In this document: positions 1-7,176 of the stretch, in pieces
Position numbering within the stretch: position 1 is the first letter of the stretch
Layout: every line of letters begins with the position of its first letter
Origin: Embleya scabrispora DSM 41855
GTDB taxonomy: Bacteria; Actinomycetota; Actinomycetes; Streptomycetales; Streptomycetaceae
NCBI RefSeq assembly: GCF_000372745.1
Contig: NZ_KB889714.1
Span: 1 to 42,769 of the forward strand
DNA: 42,769 bases
Direction: 5' to 3'
Program-made: the position numbers and the translations under genes
The notes under the pieces: model-generated
Told to the model about the DNA's origin: nothing
The model's database searches: none
What the model saw: the letters and a program-made list of their open reading frames with translations, nothing else

Positions 1-417
1 CGGGGGCGGGCGGTGCGGGTGGCCGGAGTCGTGACGGGGGCGGTGCTGCTTGTTGGGCGCCTTCGGCGCCGGCTCGCGAGGGGCCGCTTTTTCTTTCCCC
101 CGCTTCGCTCCTCCAAGAAAAAGCGGCCCCTCGCTCGGGACTTCGTGTCCCTCCGCTTCGCTCCGGGTCACGAAGTCCACGTTTTGCGGCTCCGCCGCTC
201 TCCGCGCTTCGCGCGTCGATCACGAGGTCTCGCGCGGGTCGGGGGCGCTGACGCGCCGGGGGGTGGCCGGGGTCGGGGAATTGGGGGCGACCCAGCTCGT
301 GTTTGCGGCCAAGCCATCAGCGGGGGGGGGGGGCCGTTGCCGTGCGTCCTTTCCGGCCGTGGGGTTGGGCCGCTAGCTTTTCTCCAGATTGGTGGACCAA
401 CCATGGGGGAGGAAAGA
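1..417. other. Gene-poor low-complexity stretch
   Basis: No convincing gene was seen in the first 417 bases. The stretch holds a cluster of hairpins at 76-215 (listed separately), repeated short blocks of the form CGCTTCGCTCC, and an uninterrupted run of twelve G at 322-333. A long open frame starts near the left edge and runs into the small gene at 418, but its upstream part has the arginine- and proline-rich look of chance translation. The stretch could carry the 3' end or regulatory DNA of genes outside the window. Confidence 0.6.
76..215. repeat. Cluster of four consecutive hairpins
   Basis: The first hairpin has perfect 20-base arms (76-95 and 115-134) around a 19-base loop. The second has perfect 10-base arms (138-147 and 169-178). 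Two short hairpins follow: GCGGC/GCCGC at 186-198 and CGCGC/GCGCG at 203-215. The two large loops share the block CGCTTCGCTCC. The pattern resembles the hairpin-rich intergenic repeats seen in streptomycete genomes. It could be a terminator cluster for a gene left of the window, or a mobile palindromic element; the sequence alone does not decide. Confidence 0.75.
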
Positions 418-675
418 ATGTCCCAAGCTTTCGAGGTCGATGCCGAGCAGTTGGCCCAGGCCGGGTTACAACTGGGCGAAGTGGTGCGGACGTACGAGGT
501 GTGGGGCGCCGTGTACGTCCGCGCAGGGGATCGCCCATGGGGCCGGGAGGTGTATCTCCGCTTGGACGAGAGGCCGCCCGCGCCGGGCACGTTGGCGAGT
601 CCGCAGGTAGGCGAGGGCGGCCTGCCCGCCGCCGTGGACGCGGCTACGCGGGAGCGCGTCTGCGGCGGCGGGTGA
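418..675 (+). CDS. Small hypothetical protein, possibly type VII-associated
   Basis: An 85-residue frame opens with ATG eight bases after a GGGGGAGGAAAG ribosome site, which is the main reason to believe the gene. The N-terminus (Phe-Glu-Val-Asp-Ala-Glu-Gln-Leu, then alternating small and leucine residues) resembles the first helix of actinobacterial ESX/EspC-like small proteins. After about residue 30 the resemblance fades into a short Trp/Tyr-containing stretch (VWGAVYVRAG) and a Pro/Gly-rich tail. There is no signal peptide or membrane segment. It stands alone, with a hairpin-rich region on both sides. It may be a truncated remnant of a larger WXG-type gene. The family assignment is inference. 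Confidence 0.4.
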   Translation: MSQAFEVDAEQLAQAGLQLGEVVRTYEVWGAVYVRAGDRPWGREVYLRLDERPPAPGTLASPQVGEGGLPAAVDAATRERVCGGG

Positions 676-1207
676 GGATGGGCGGGGGTTCCGCGCCCCG
701 CGCGCTGCGGCGCCCGCCGGGTAGGCACCGGTGGGGGCGCTGCCACCCTTGTCGGTCCCGGGGGTCGGCCCCCGAGCCGGGGGTGTACCCGGGGGCCGAT
801 GGGTGCCCGCACGGCGCTGCCCGCACCGCCTTCGGCACCGTGCGGGCTGTCTAGGCGCCACCGACGATGCCGGCCCCGACACGGACACGGCAGTATCGAA
901 AGTTGATCCCGCCCATCCAAAAGTTGTCGAATACACCCCCCGGCTCCGCCCCCGCCTACCCCCCAACCCCCCACGCTGGGCGCCGGCTTCGCCTTCGCGT
1001 CCCGCGTCCGTCTCCGCCTCCGCGCTTCGCAGCCTGCCTCCCTCCGCGCTCCGCCTCTTCGCCTCCGCCCCTCGCCTCGGCGCTCGCGTCCCGCCCTCCG
1101 CGCGCCCGTGCCCCGCCTCTTGCGCTTTGCGTGGCGTGGAACCGGATTGGCCGGTGTTGCGTCGCAGAGGTGTTCGGCTGTACGGCGATGGGGATGGTGC
1201 GTGCGTG
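676..1207. other. Intergenic region with hairpins and C-rich low complexity
   Basis: No supportable gene was seen in 532 bases. A stem with perfect 10-base arms (805-814 and 838-847) and a smaller CGGGGG/CCCCCG stem (759-774) follow the small gene and could terminate it. From about 1000 to 1130 the plus strand is a run of short CTCCGC/CTTCGC blocks with no coding look in any frame. The promoter of the DUF2330 gene should lie in the last 60 bases, but no clear -35/-10 pair is visible. Confidence 0.55.
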
Positions 1208-2398
1208 ATGGGTGTACGGGGGGCCTGGTGGGACCGGGTGCTGCGGCTGTTGTTGGCGGTGGTGTCGATCCAGGTGCTGATGGTTGCGCAACCCGCATGG
1301 GCTTGCGGGTGTGGGGCGGCGGTGCCGGCGAATGGCCGGACGCTGACGGTGGGTCAGGAGACCTCCGTGGTGCGCTGGGACGGGCGCGTCGAGGAGATCG
1401 ACATGCAGCTGACCGTGTCGGGGGACGCGGAGCAGGCGGCGTGGATCATGCCGGTGCCGTCGCGGGCGAGCGTGACGCTCGGGAACAGCGCGATGTTCGA
1501 CGAGTTGGAGCGCGTGGCGGCGCCCGTCGAGCGGGTCCGGCACTACTTCTGGCCGAGGCCGGGTGACTGGCCCCGGTCCGGCGGCGATTCGGGCGGCGAT
1601 CGGTCCCTCCGTTCCGGGGCGCCGCCGGCGCCGGGCGGGGTCGAGGTGGTCGGGCGCGAGCGGTTGGGCCCGTTCGACGTCGCGCGGCTCGTGGCCGACG
1701 ACCCGCAGGCGTTGGGGAGGTGGCTCACGCAGAACGGCTTCCACCTGCCCGCCGCGCTCGCGACCGCGCTGGAGCCGTACGTGCGGCAACACTGGGAGTA
1801 CGTGGCGATCCGGCTCGCGCCCGAGGCGCCCGCCGGCAGCGGCACCCGGCCGGCCACGCTGCGCGGCAGCCTGGATCCGCTGCACCTGAGCTTCGCCTCG
1901 GATCGCCTGGTCTATCCGATGCGGCTGTCCCAACTGGCCAAGGTGCCACAGCACTTGCGGCTGTACGTGGTCGCCGCCCACCGGATGCAGCCGCGCTCGG
2001 ACATCGGCGGCGCGACGCCGGAGGTGCTGTACGCGGGCCGGCCGGACACCGGGCGATCGGCGGGCCCGGGGCAGCAGGCGGGTGTTGCGGAGCGGTTGGC
2101 GCCGATCGACGGCAAGCCGGCCTTCCTGACCGCGATCGACCAGAACTTCCCGACTCCGGCGCGCATCGTCGACGACCACGAACTGCGTCCGACGGCACGT
2201 GACGACGGCTATCAACGGGCCACCTACAGCGACGAATTGCTGACCGTCGCCGGGATCCCGGTCTGGCTCCTGTCGGTGCTCGGCACTCTCGTCGTGCTGC
2301 TCGTCGCGGTCCTCGTGTGGCGGCGACGCCGCATCGCCCGCCGGCCCCCGATCGCACCCGGGCCGATCCCGCCGCGCCCGACGTACGCGCCGAACTGA
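1208..2398 (+). CDS. DUF2330 family membrane-anchored extracellular protein
   Basis: The 396-residue product begins with a signal peptide (hydrophobic core about residues 13-27, probable cleavage after Ala-Trp-Ala), followed at once by the Cys-Gly-Cys-Gly motif common in DUF2330 proteins. The family core with Trp-Ile-Met-Pro-Val-Pro lies near residue 80. A single C-terminal membrane helix (about 350-372) is followed by an Arg-rich cytoplasmic stop and a Pro-rich tail. The protein should therefore sit on the outer face of the membrane, anchored at its C-terminus. The biochemical role of DUF2330 is unknown. ATG at 1208 is chosen because the signal peptide begins there; the frame stays open far upstream, but that part is low complexity. 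The ribosome site is weak. Confidence 0.8.
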   Translation: MGVRGAWWDRVLRLLLAVVSIQVLMVAQPAWACGCGAAVPANGRTLTVGQETSVVRWDGRVEEIDMQLTVSGDAEQAAWIMPVPSRASVTLGNSAMFDELERVAAPVERVRHYFWPRPGDWPRSGGDSGGDRSLRSGAPPAPGGVEVVGRERLGPFDVARLVADDPQALGRWLTQNGFHLPAALATALEPYVRQHWEYVAIRLAPEAPAGSGTRPATLRGSLDPLHLSFASDRLVYPMRLSQLAKVPQHLRLYVVAAHRMQPRSDIGGATPEVLYAGRPDTGRSAGPGQQAGVAERLAPIDGKPAFLTAIDQNFPTPARIVDDHELRPTARDDGYQRATYSDELLTVAGIPVWLLSVLGTLVVLLVAVLVWRRRRIARRPPIAPGPIPPRPTYAPN

Positions 2399-2763
2399 TC
2401 CACCATCCTGCGCGGCGGAGCTTGGCGCGCCGCGCTGTTCGGCGGCTCGTCGGGCTTCCCGCCGCGTACGCGTCGAACTTCCGGGGTGGCCGCCGTCGGC
2501 GATCGTCGTCGTGGTGCCGACGGCGGCCTTGCACCGGATTCCTCGGATATTGCGTTGCCGGGCACGGGCCGGCCGGGCACGACGAGAAGACGGGTGCCGG
2601 CGATGACCACCCGATGGTGGATGGAGTACCGCTGGTTCTCGGATCGCTCAGCCACCGACCCGGGCGAACCGGTGAGGGCTCAGCCGGTGAACGGGGCTAT
2701 CCGGTGACGACTCCGAGGCCGTGATCACACCGGCCACACTGTGATCATCCGACTCCGGCTGAT
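2399..2763. other. Convergent intergenic region with an inverted repeat
   Basis: The region lies between two genes that point at each other. No convincing gene was seen; short frames on both strands lack ribosome sites and family resemblance. Near its right end is an inverted repeat GATCACA (2723-2729) and TGTGATC (2740-2746) with a 10-base spacer. This could be a weak bidirectional terminator or a protein-binding site. It lacks a U tract on either side. Confidence 0.5.
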
Positions 2764-3414
2764 TTACTCCGGTCGGGCGAAGGCGAGGATGGCGGGGACC
2801 GCCTCGCGCAGGCTCGCGAAATGACGGTGTACGCCGGCCACCGCAACCGCGGCGTTGACCCCCCACACCGTCATGCCGGCCCGCAGTCCTGCCTCGGCTC
2901 CAGCCGGGGCGTCCTCGATGACCAGGCAGTTCTCGGGTCGGGCACCGAGTTGTCCGGCGGCCGCCAGGTAGGGCACGGGCGACGGTTTACCTTCCGATAC
3001 CGCGGCGGCGTCCACAATGATGTGCGGGACCGGCAGACCCGCGCGAGCAAATCGCCCACGCACCCGGTGCTCGTAGTTCGAGGTCACCAGTGCCCACGCC
3101 CCCGACGGCAGGGTGCCCAGCAGCTCCGACGCACCGTCGAAAGCCGCGTAGACGCCGGACCGGACGTCCTCGTCCTCCAGTTCGTGCAGTGCGGCCAGAC
3201 ACTCCCTTGGATCCCGGTCCGGAGCAACTGCCGTGAAGGTCTCCATCGGCCGCGTCCGCAGCGCCACCCGATGGACGTCATCCGGGTCCAGTCCGTACCG
3301 CCCCGCCCACGTTGCCCAGACCCGGCGCTGGTTGTCCGCGGCGTCGATCAACGTGCCGTCGACGTCGAAGAGGACGCACTTTCCGGGGCCGGGCTGCCCA
3401 AGCTCACTCGTCAC
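2764..3414 (-). CDS. HAD-superfamily phosphatase (sugar/glycerol-phosphatase type)
   Basis: A 216-residue haloacid dehalogenase-fold hydrolase. All four HAD motifs are visible: DVDGT with nucleophile Asp17 and acid/base Asp19, Thr111-Ser112-Asn113 as motif II, Lys143 in EGKPSP as motif III, and Glu167-Asp168 in the VIEDAPAG loop as motif IV. The helical cap between motifs I and II and the EDAPAG loop place it with the beta-phosphoglucomutase/sugar-phosphatase group (GPP or DOG phosphatase-like). The substrate cannot be read from sequence. The start is GTG; the Shine-Dalgarno is poor. The gene lies 44 bases downstream of the amidohydrolase gene on the same strand, so the two are probably co-transcribed. 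Confidence 0.88.
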   Translation of the reverse strand: MTSELGQPGPGKCVLFDVDGTLIDAADNQRRVWATWAGRYGLDPDDVHRVALRTRPMETFTAVAPDRDPRECLAALHELEDEDVRSGVYAAFDGASELLGTLPSGAWALVTSNYEHRVRGRFARAGLPVPHIIVDAAAVSEGKPSPVPYLAAAGQLGARPENCLVIEDAPAGAEAGLRAGMTVWGVNAAVAVAGVHRHFASLREAVPAILAFARPE

Positions 3415-3458
3415 GCCGAGATCATGCCAGGAGCCTGGAGATCATTATGGGACGGCCC

Positions 3459-4649
3459 TCAGGCGAGATCCGCCCAGGTGCCGCCGACCATGACCGCCGT
3501 GACGGCGGTGAGCGCCTCGATGTTGTCCAGCGGGTCGCCGTCGCACAGCAGGAGGTCGGCCTCGTGGCCGGTGTGAAGGCGGCCCTTGCGCCCGCCGAGG
3601 CCGACCGCGTCGGCGGCGACGGAGGTGGCCGACGCGAGGGCTTCGGCGGCCGGGACGCCGCCGGCGACCAGATCGGCGATCGCCACCGGCAGGCTCCCGT
3701 GTGGCTTGGCGGCGCTGATCCCCGAGTCGGCTCCGGAGACGATGCGGACCCCGGCCCGGTGCGCGCGAGCCACGTGGGCGATCCGGACCTCCCGGGTCGC
3801 TCCGAGGCGCTCCAGCAACTCCCGTACGGTCGGCGGCGGGAGCGCGTCCGGATCCGTACCGAGCGTGGGACACACGGCGACCCGCCGCGCAGCGAGCCGG
3901 TGCAGCAGGTCGTCGGAGATCTCGACGCCTCGGTCGGTCAGGCAGGTGCAGTGCTCGATGCCGTCGGCATGCGCGGCGAGGGCCTGTTCGACGGCGGGCA
4001 GGTTGTGTGCGTGCACCGTCACCGGCAGGCCGGCGGCGTGTGCCTCGTCCACGATCAGGCGCAGTTCCGCCAGGGTGAACTGACAGCGCATCACGTCGGT
4101 ACCCGGGGTCATCGTGCCGCCGCTGCCCATCACCTTGACCACGTCCGCACCGCGCTCGGCCCGCTCCCGCACGGCCGCGCGCAGTTGATCGGGGCCGACC
4201 GCTTCGCTGCCGAACCGCCAACAGTGCCCCTTGGCACTGGTGATCGGCGGCCCGGCGGCCAGGATCGTCGGCGCGGGCAGGTCGTCGACCGCCCGATCGC
4301 GCCGCCGCAACACCGACCAGTCGCGGTCGCCGAGATCGCGCACCACGGTCACCCCGGCGGCCAGTTCGCGCCGTAACGAGTCGTTGATCACGGCGTCGAG
4401 TTCGTCGGGGGAGTAGTCGGGCAGCCGGTCGAGCGCGCCGTCTCGACTGTCGCCGCCGAGGTGGCTGTGCAGGTCGAACAGGCCGGGGAGGACGGTCGCC
4501 GTGGGGTGTTCGACCGAGCGCCAGCCGTCCGGGACGAGGGCTGCGCCGGGCTCCACTCCGACGATTCGGCCGTCCGCCACGAAGACGGACACCGGTCCGG
4601 GGACGGCCCGTTCACCGTCGAAGGCGCGTGCGGCTCGGATCACCAACAT
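3459..4649 (-). CDS. Amidohydrolase-family metal-dependent hydrolase
   Basis: A 396-residue member of the amidohydrolase superfamily, close to the imidazolonepropionase/prolidase-like cytoplasmic enzymes. The metal ligands are visible: His61 and His63 in DLHSHLG, a lysine that may be carboxylated (Lys172 in VVKVMGSGG), His213/His215 in TVHAHN, His233 in GIEHC and Asp308 in SGADSG. N- and C-terminal beta segments form the usual small composite domain, ending in the typical GHEADLLLCDGDPL. The family cleaves C-N bonds in cyclic or linear amides and dipeptides; the substrate here is unknown. The ATG follows a G-rich GGGACGTGGGATGAC ribosome site. It is the first gene of a likely operon with the HAD phosphatase. 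Confidence 0.88.
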   Translation of the reverse strand: MLVIRAARAFDGERAVPGPVSVFVADGRIVGVEPGAALVPDGWRSVEHPTATVLPGLFDLHSHLGGDSRDGALDRLPDYSPDELDAVINDSLRRELAAGVTVVRDLGDRDWSVLRRRDRAVDDLPAPTILAAGPPITSAKGHCWRFGSEAVGPDQLRAAVRERAERGADVVKVMGSGGTMTPGTDVMRCQFTLAELRLIVDEAHAAGLPVTVHAHNLPAVEQALAAHADGIEHCTCLTDRGVEISDDLLHRLAARRVAVCPTLGTDPDALPPPTVRELLERLGATREVRIAHVARAHRAGVRIVSGADSGISAAKPHGSLPVAIADLVAGGVPAAEALASATSVAADAVGLGGRKGRLHTGHEADLLLCDGDPLDNIEALTAVTAVMVGGTWADLA

Positions 4650-4735
4650 GTCATCCCACGTCCCTTCGGGCCGATTCCTGACACTGCAACCCTAGCCGCG
4701 AAATGTCCGGAGAGTCGGGAGCGCCGACCGTGAAG

Positions 4736-4767
4736 GGGGCCGGGCCCGGCGTGTGTGGCCCGGCCCC
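4736..4767 (-). terminator. Hairpin between the broken small gene and the amidohydrolase gene
   Basis: Perfect 11-base arms GGGGCCGGGCC and GGCCCGGCCCC surround a 10-base loop. The stem lies about 57 bases beyond the end of the small minus-strand gene and 87 bases before the amidohydrolase start. It is probably a terminator for the former. No U tract follows, as is usual in this group. Confidence 0.6.
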
Positions 4768-4823
4768 TCCGCCACCGGGCCATGACCGGTCGGCGGCCGT
4801 CCGGCCCTGCGGCGACGGGCGGT

Positions 4824-5062
4824 TCACAGCGCGAAGTTCACCGCATCGGACAGTCGGGCGAGCACGTACAGGGCGGGTTCGGGCTCGGCCACGGATCGCG
4901 CGAGGAACGCTTGTGGAGTTGGGGCGGTACGACGACCCGCGTGCCGTCCGGGCCCACCCGGTAGACGGCGATCATGATGCCGCTGCCCGGCGGTTCCGGA
5001 TACGGTTCGCCGTCCGTGGAGGCGAGTTGGGATGCGACGGACGTCCGGCGGTGGCCGCTCAT
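4824..5062 (-). pseudogene. Small gene with a one-base frameshift
   Basis: ATG at 5062 follows a good GAAAGG ribosome site. The first frame gives a sensible protein through MIAVYRV, then Asp-Gly-Thr and a run of valines to about residue 50. It then changes to Pro/Ser/Cys-rich translation. In the frame that would follow one added base, the downstream half reads as ordinary protein (AFLARSVAEPEPALYVLARL and on to a stop at 4824). The length from ATG to that stop is one base short of a multiple of three. The shift falls in about 4905-4930, near a CAACTCCACAAG stretch. It lies divergent from the XRE gene and may be its third partner. A sequencing error or true decay are both possible. Confidence 0.55.
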
Positions 5063-5081
5063 GTCGATGCGCCTTTCGTTG

Positions 5082-5111
5082 GCATACAAGCTCAATGCAG
5101 TTGTTTGTACG
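5082..5111. promoter_or_regulatory. Inverted repeat in divergent promoter, possible XRE operator
   Basis: GCATACAA (5082-5089) and TTGTACGC (5104-5111) are inverted copies with one mismatch, separated by 14 bases. They sit in the 129-base gap between the small minus-strand gene and the XRE gene. The region is clearly more AT-rich than its surroundings. Binding by the neighbouring XRE protein is inference from position. No clear -35/-10 pair could be fixed. Confidence 0.4.
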
Positions 5112-5191
5112 CCAAGCGTGACGATGGGCATCTACGATCGGCAGGGGCCGGGGATTGACTTCGTTCGCTTTCAACCCTTTCTGGGGGCAAT

Positions 5192-6007
5192 GTGTCCGCT
5201 GCCACCGAACTGGACCCCTCGGCGTCCGTACTCACGTTCTATGCGACCGAGTTCCGGCGCGAGCGTGAGCGCATCAGGATGACTCAGCGCGAGATGGCGA
5301 AACGGGCCTGGATGGCACCGTCGCTGCTCAACAAGATCGAGTCGGCGAAGCGGTTGCCGACGGAGGACCTCTCGAAGCTGGCCGACGAACTCTTCGGGAC
5401 GGGCGACCGGTTCCAACGGCTGTGGCCGCTGGTGATCCGGTACGCGTACCCGGCGTGGTTCAGGCCGTTCGTGGAGTTGGAGGAGGCTGCGGCGATCATC
5501 CGGTCGTTCGAGGTGCAGGTCATGCCGGGATTGCTTCAGACGGAGCGGTATGCGCGAGCGATCTACGCCGCTCGGCGTCCGGATTCGAACGAGCTTGAGG
5601 AGCAGGTCACCGCACGAATTCAACGACAGCGCATCTTCGATCGTGATGACCCACCCGAGTTCCGTGCAGTGCTCGATGAGACTGTGCTGCGACGTGTCTG
5701 GGGCAGCCGGGAGGTTATGCGGGAACAACTCGAACATCTGGTCGAGCTGGCGCGCCTGCCGCGCTTTGTGATTCAGGTACTTGCGTACGAATCGGGAGGT
5801 CACGCAGGGGTCGGCGGACCGTTCGCCGCGCTTACGCTGGATGAAGGACCAGACGTGGTCTACGTGGACGGATTCTTGCAAGGGCAGATCCTGGCAGAAC
5901 CGGCTTGTGTGAAGGCCGCTCAGCGAGCCTACGATCTGCTCGTCGCCGATGCTCTTTCGCCCACGCAGTCAGTCGACCTGATCGTTTCCACGCTGAAGAA
6001 ACTGTGA
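5192..6007 (+). CDS. XRE-family regulator with DUF5753 (Scr1-like)
   Basis: A 271-residue DNA-binding protein. Residues about 15-70 form a lambda-repressor-type helix-turn-helix (TQREMAKRAWMAPSLLNKIE). The rest is the DUF5753 domain typical of streptomycete XRE proteins, including the characteristic VMPGLLQTERYARAI and a VYVDGF near the C-terminus. In known systems such as Scr1/Scp1 of S. coelicolor, and in the whiJ-type clusters, such regulators work with a small DUF397 protein encoded next door. That arrangement is present here, with the DUF397 gene starting only four bases after the stop. GTG is chosen as start because it follows a GGGGG ribosome site at the right distance. The spacing indicates one transcript with the DUF397 genes. 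Confidence 0.9.
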   Translation: MSAATELDPSASVLTFYATEFRRERERIRMTQREMAKRAWMAPSLLNKIESAKRLPTEDLSKLADELFGTGDRFQRLWPLVIRYAYPAWFRPFVELEEAAAIIRSFEVQVMPGLLQTERYARAIYAARRPDSNELEEQVTARIQRQRIFDRDDPPEFRAVLDETVLRRVWGSREVMREQLEHLVELARLPRFVIQVLAYESGGHAGVGGPFAALTLDEGPDVVYVDGFLQGQILAEPACVKAAQRAYDLLVADALSPTQSVDLIVSTLKKL

Positions 6008-6011
6008 GCCC

Positions 6012-6206
6012 ATGATCACAAACGCAAGCCCGACCAAGCGTTGGCGCAAGAGCAGCTACAGCAGTGACAACGGCGGCAACTGCGTCGAGGTCGCCGACGG
6101 CTGCGCAGCCGTCCCCGTCCGCGACAGCAAGGCCCCCGCCCTCGGCCATCTCGCCATCGCCCCCGCCTCATGGTCGGCCCTGCTGACCACCCTGCGCACG
6201 GCCTGA
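6012..6206 (+). CDS. DUF397 protein (first copy)
   Basis: A 64-residue DUF397 protein of typical length. The family signature is clear: RWRKSSYSSDNGGNCVEVA, then VPVRDSKAP and a C-terminal TPASW-like segment (here APASWSALL). It is encoded four bases after the XRE gene and is almost certainly co-transcribed with it. In characterised pairs the DUF397 protein binds and modulates the XRE regulator; that role is inferred here from family and position. A perfect 16-base hairpin follows the stop. Confidence 0.92.
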   Translation: MITNASPTKRWRKSSYSSDNGGNCVEVADGCAAVPVRDSKAPALGHLAIAPASWSALLTTLRTA

Positions 6207-6213
6207 CGAACCA

Positions 6214-6252
6214 CCTGGGTCCGCCGCCCACTTCGCGGGCGGCGGACCCAGG
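6214..6252 (+). terminator. Hairpin after the first DUF397 gene
   Basis: Perfect 16-base arms (6214-6229 and 6237-6252) around a 7-base loop lie immediately after the first DUF397 stop. The stem is strong enough to act as a terminator or to stabilise the upstream mRNA. A related but sequence-diverged hairpin follows the second copy. Confidence 0.75.
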
Positions 6253-6279
6253 ACCGCCCGCGAAAGGAATCGTGAGCCC

Positions 6280-6540
6280 ATGTCCGGCACCACGCCCGAG
6301 CGTTGGCGCAAGAGCACCCACAGCAGCAACAACGGTGGCGATTGCGTCGAGGTCGCCGAGTTCACCCACGTGCGTTGGCGTAAGAGCACCCACAGCAGTG
6401 ACAACGGCGGCGACTGCGTCGAGGTCGCCGACGGTTTCGCAGCCGTCCCCGTCCGCGACAGCAAGGCCCCCGCCCTCGGCCATCTCGCCATTACCCCCGC
6501 CTCGTGGTCGGCCCTGCTGGCCACCCTGCGCACGGCCTGA
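6280..6540 (+). CDS. DUF397 protein with internally duplicated N-terminal half
   Basis: An 86-residue paralogue of the preceding protein. Its first half is present twice: residues about 8-26 (RWRKSTHSSNNGGDCVEVA) and 32-50 (RWRKSTHSSDNGGDCVEVA). The DNA repeat has a 72-base period (6301 and 6373), so the duplication is in frame. The C-terminal half is nearly identical to that of the first copy. Normal DUF397 proteins are about 60-70 residues, so this one carries one extra unit. It lies 73 bases after the first copy, beyond the hairpin, and has its own hairpin downstream. The sequence GAAAGGAATCGTGAGCCC precedes the ATG and supplies a ribosome site. Confidence 0.9.
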   Translation: MSGTTPERWRKSTHSSNNGGDCVEVAEFTHVRWRKSTHSSDNGGDCVEVADGFAAVPVRDSKAPALGHLAITPASWSALLATLRTA

Positions 6541-6547
6541 CGAACCA

Positions 6548-6587
6548 CCGGGCTCCGCCGCCTATTTCGTGGGGCGGCGGAGCCCGG
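6548..6587 (+). terminator. Hairpin after the second DUF397 gene
   Basis: Perfect 15-base arms (6548-6562 and 6573-6587) around a 10-base loop follow the second DUF397 stop. Compared with the hairpin after the first copy, bases in both arms differ but pairing is kept throughout, so the structure rather than the sequence seems to have been maintained. Confidence 0.75.
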
Positions 6588-6722
6588 ATCGCTGGCGGCG
6601 GAGCGTCGGGTGGTTTTGTCGTGGCCGCCTGGTGCCGGTCCTGGGAAAATTGCCGAGCGGAGCGGCTCGCTTTGGTGTTCGGTGGGTGGTGGTCGGTTCG
6701 TTCCCGGACTTTGGGAGATCGC

Positions 6723-7145
6723 GTGGGTTCCACCATCCGGCACATCACCTTCGACTGTGCTCCGCCGCACGAGCCCTACGAACTCGCGCGGTTCTGGGGG
6801 CAGGTGCTCGATCTCCCGGTGGACGCGGACGACTCGCCCGGTGACGACGAGGTCGGTCTGGACACGCCCGCCGGACAGGTGACGCTGTTGTTCGTGCGGG
6901 TGCCGGAGGCGAAGACGCTCAAGAACCGGGTGCATCTCGACCTGGAGCCCGGGCGTTCGCGCGAGGAGGAGGTCGAGCGGGTGCTCGCGCTCGGCGGTGT
7001 GATCGTCGACGACCGGCGCAAGCCGAACGGCCGGGGCTGGGTGGTCTTCGCTGACCCGGCCGGGAACGAGTTCTGTATCGAGGCGAGTCAGGCGGACCGT
7101 GCCGCGGTGCTGGAACGGGAGCGGGCGGCGGGCGAAGCGGAGTGA
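6723..7145 (+). CDS. VOC-superfamily (glyoxalase/bleomycin-resistance fold) protein
   Basis: A 140-residue single-repeat vicinal-oxygen-chelate protein. The beta-alpha-beta-beta-beta pattern is visible: IRHITFDC at the N-terminus, FWGQVLDLPV, then NRVHLDLEP and a final FADPAGNEFCIEA. This closing motif with Asp-Pro-x-Gly-Asn-Glu-Phe is typical of the actinobacterial glyoxalase-like subfamily. The His in RHITFD, the His in VHLDL and the Glu in NEFCIE are the expected metal-ligand positions. The substrate is unknown. GTG at 6723 is chosen for the GGGAG site at 6713-6717; the long frame upstream covers a hairpin and is not coding-like. The gene converges on the sigma/membrane-protein pair. Confidence 0.85.
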   Translation: MGSTIRHITFDCAPPHEPYELARFWGQVLDLPVDADDSPGDDEVGLDTPAGQVTLLFVRVPEAKTLKNRVHLDLEPGRSREEEVERVLALGGVIVDDRRKPNGRGWVVFADPAGNEFCIEASQADRAAVLERERAAGEAE

Positions 7146-7176
7146 GGCGGTTCGAGGGTGGGCCGGGGCGATCCGG

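Noticed and set aside
13-417. Upstream part of the open frame that ends in the 85-residue gene
   Set aside because: It translates hairpin DNA into Arg/Phe/Pro runs; the ATG at 418 has a strong ribosome site.
2603-2707. Short plus-strand ORF starting MTTRWWMEYRWFSD
   Set aside because: No ribosome site, no recognised family and no operon context.
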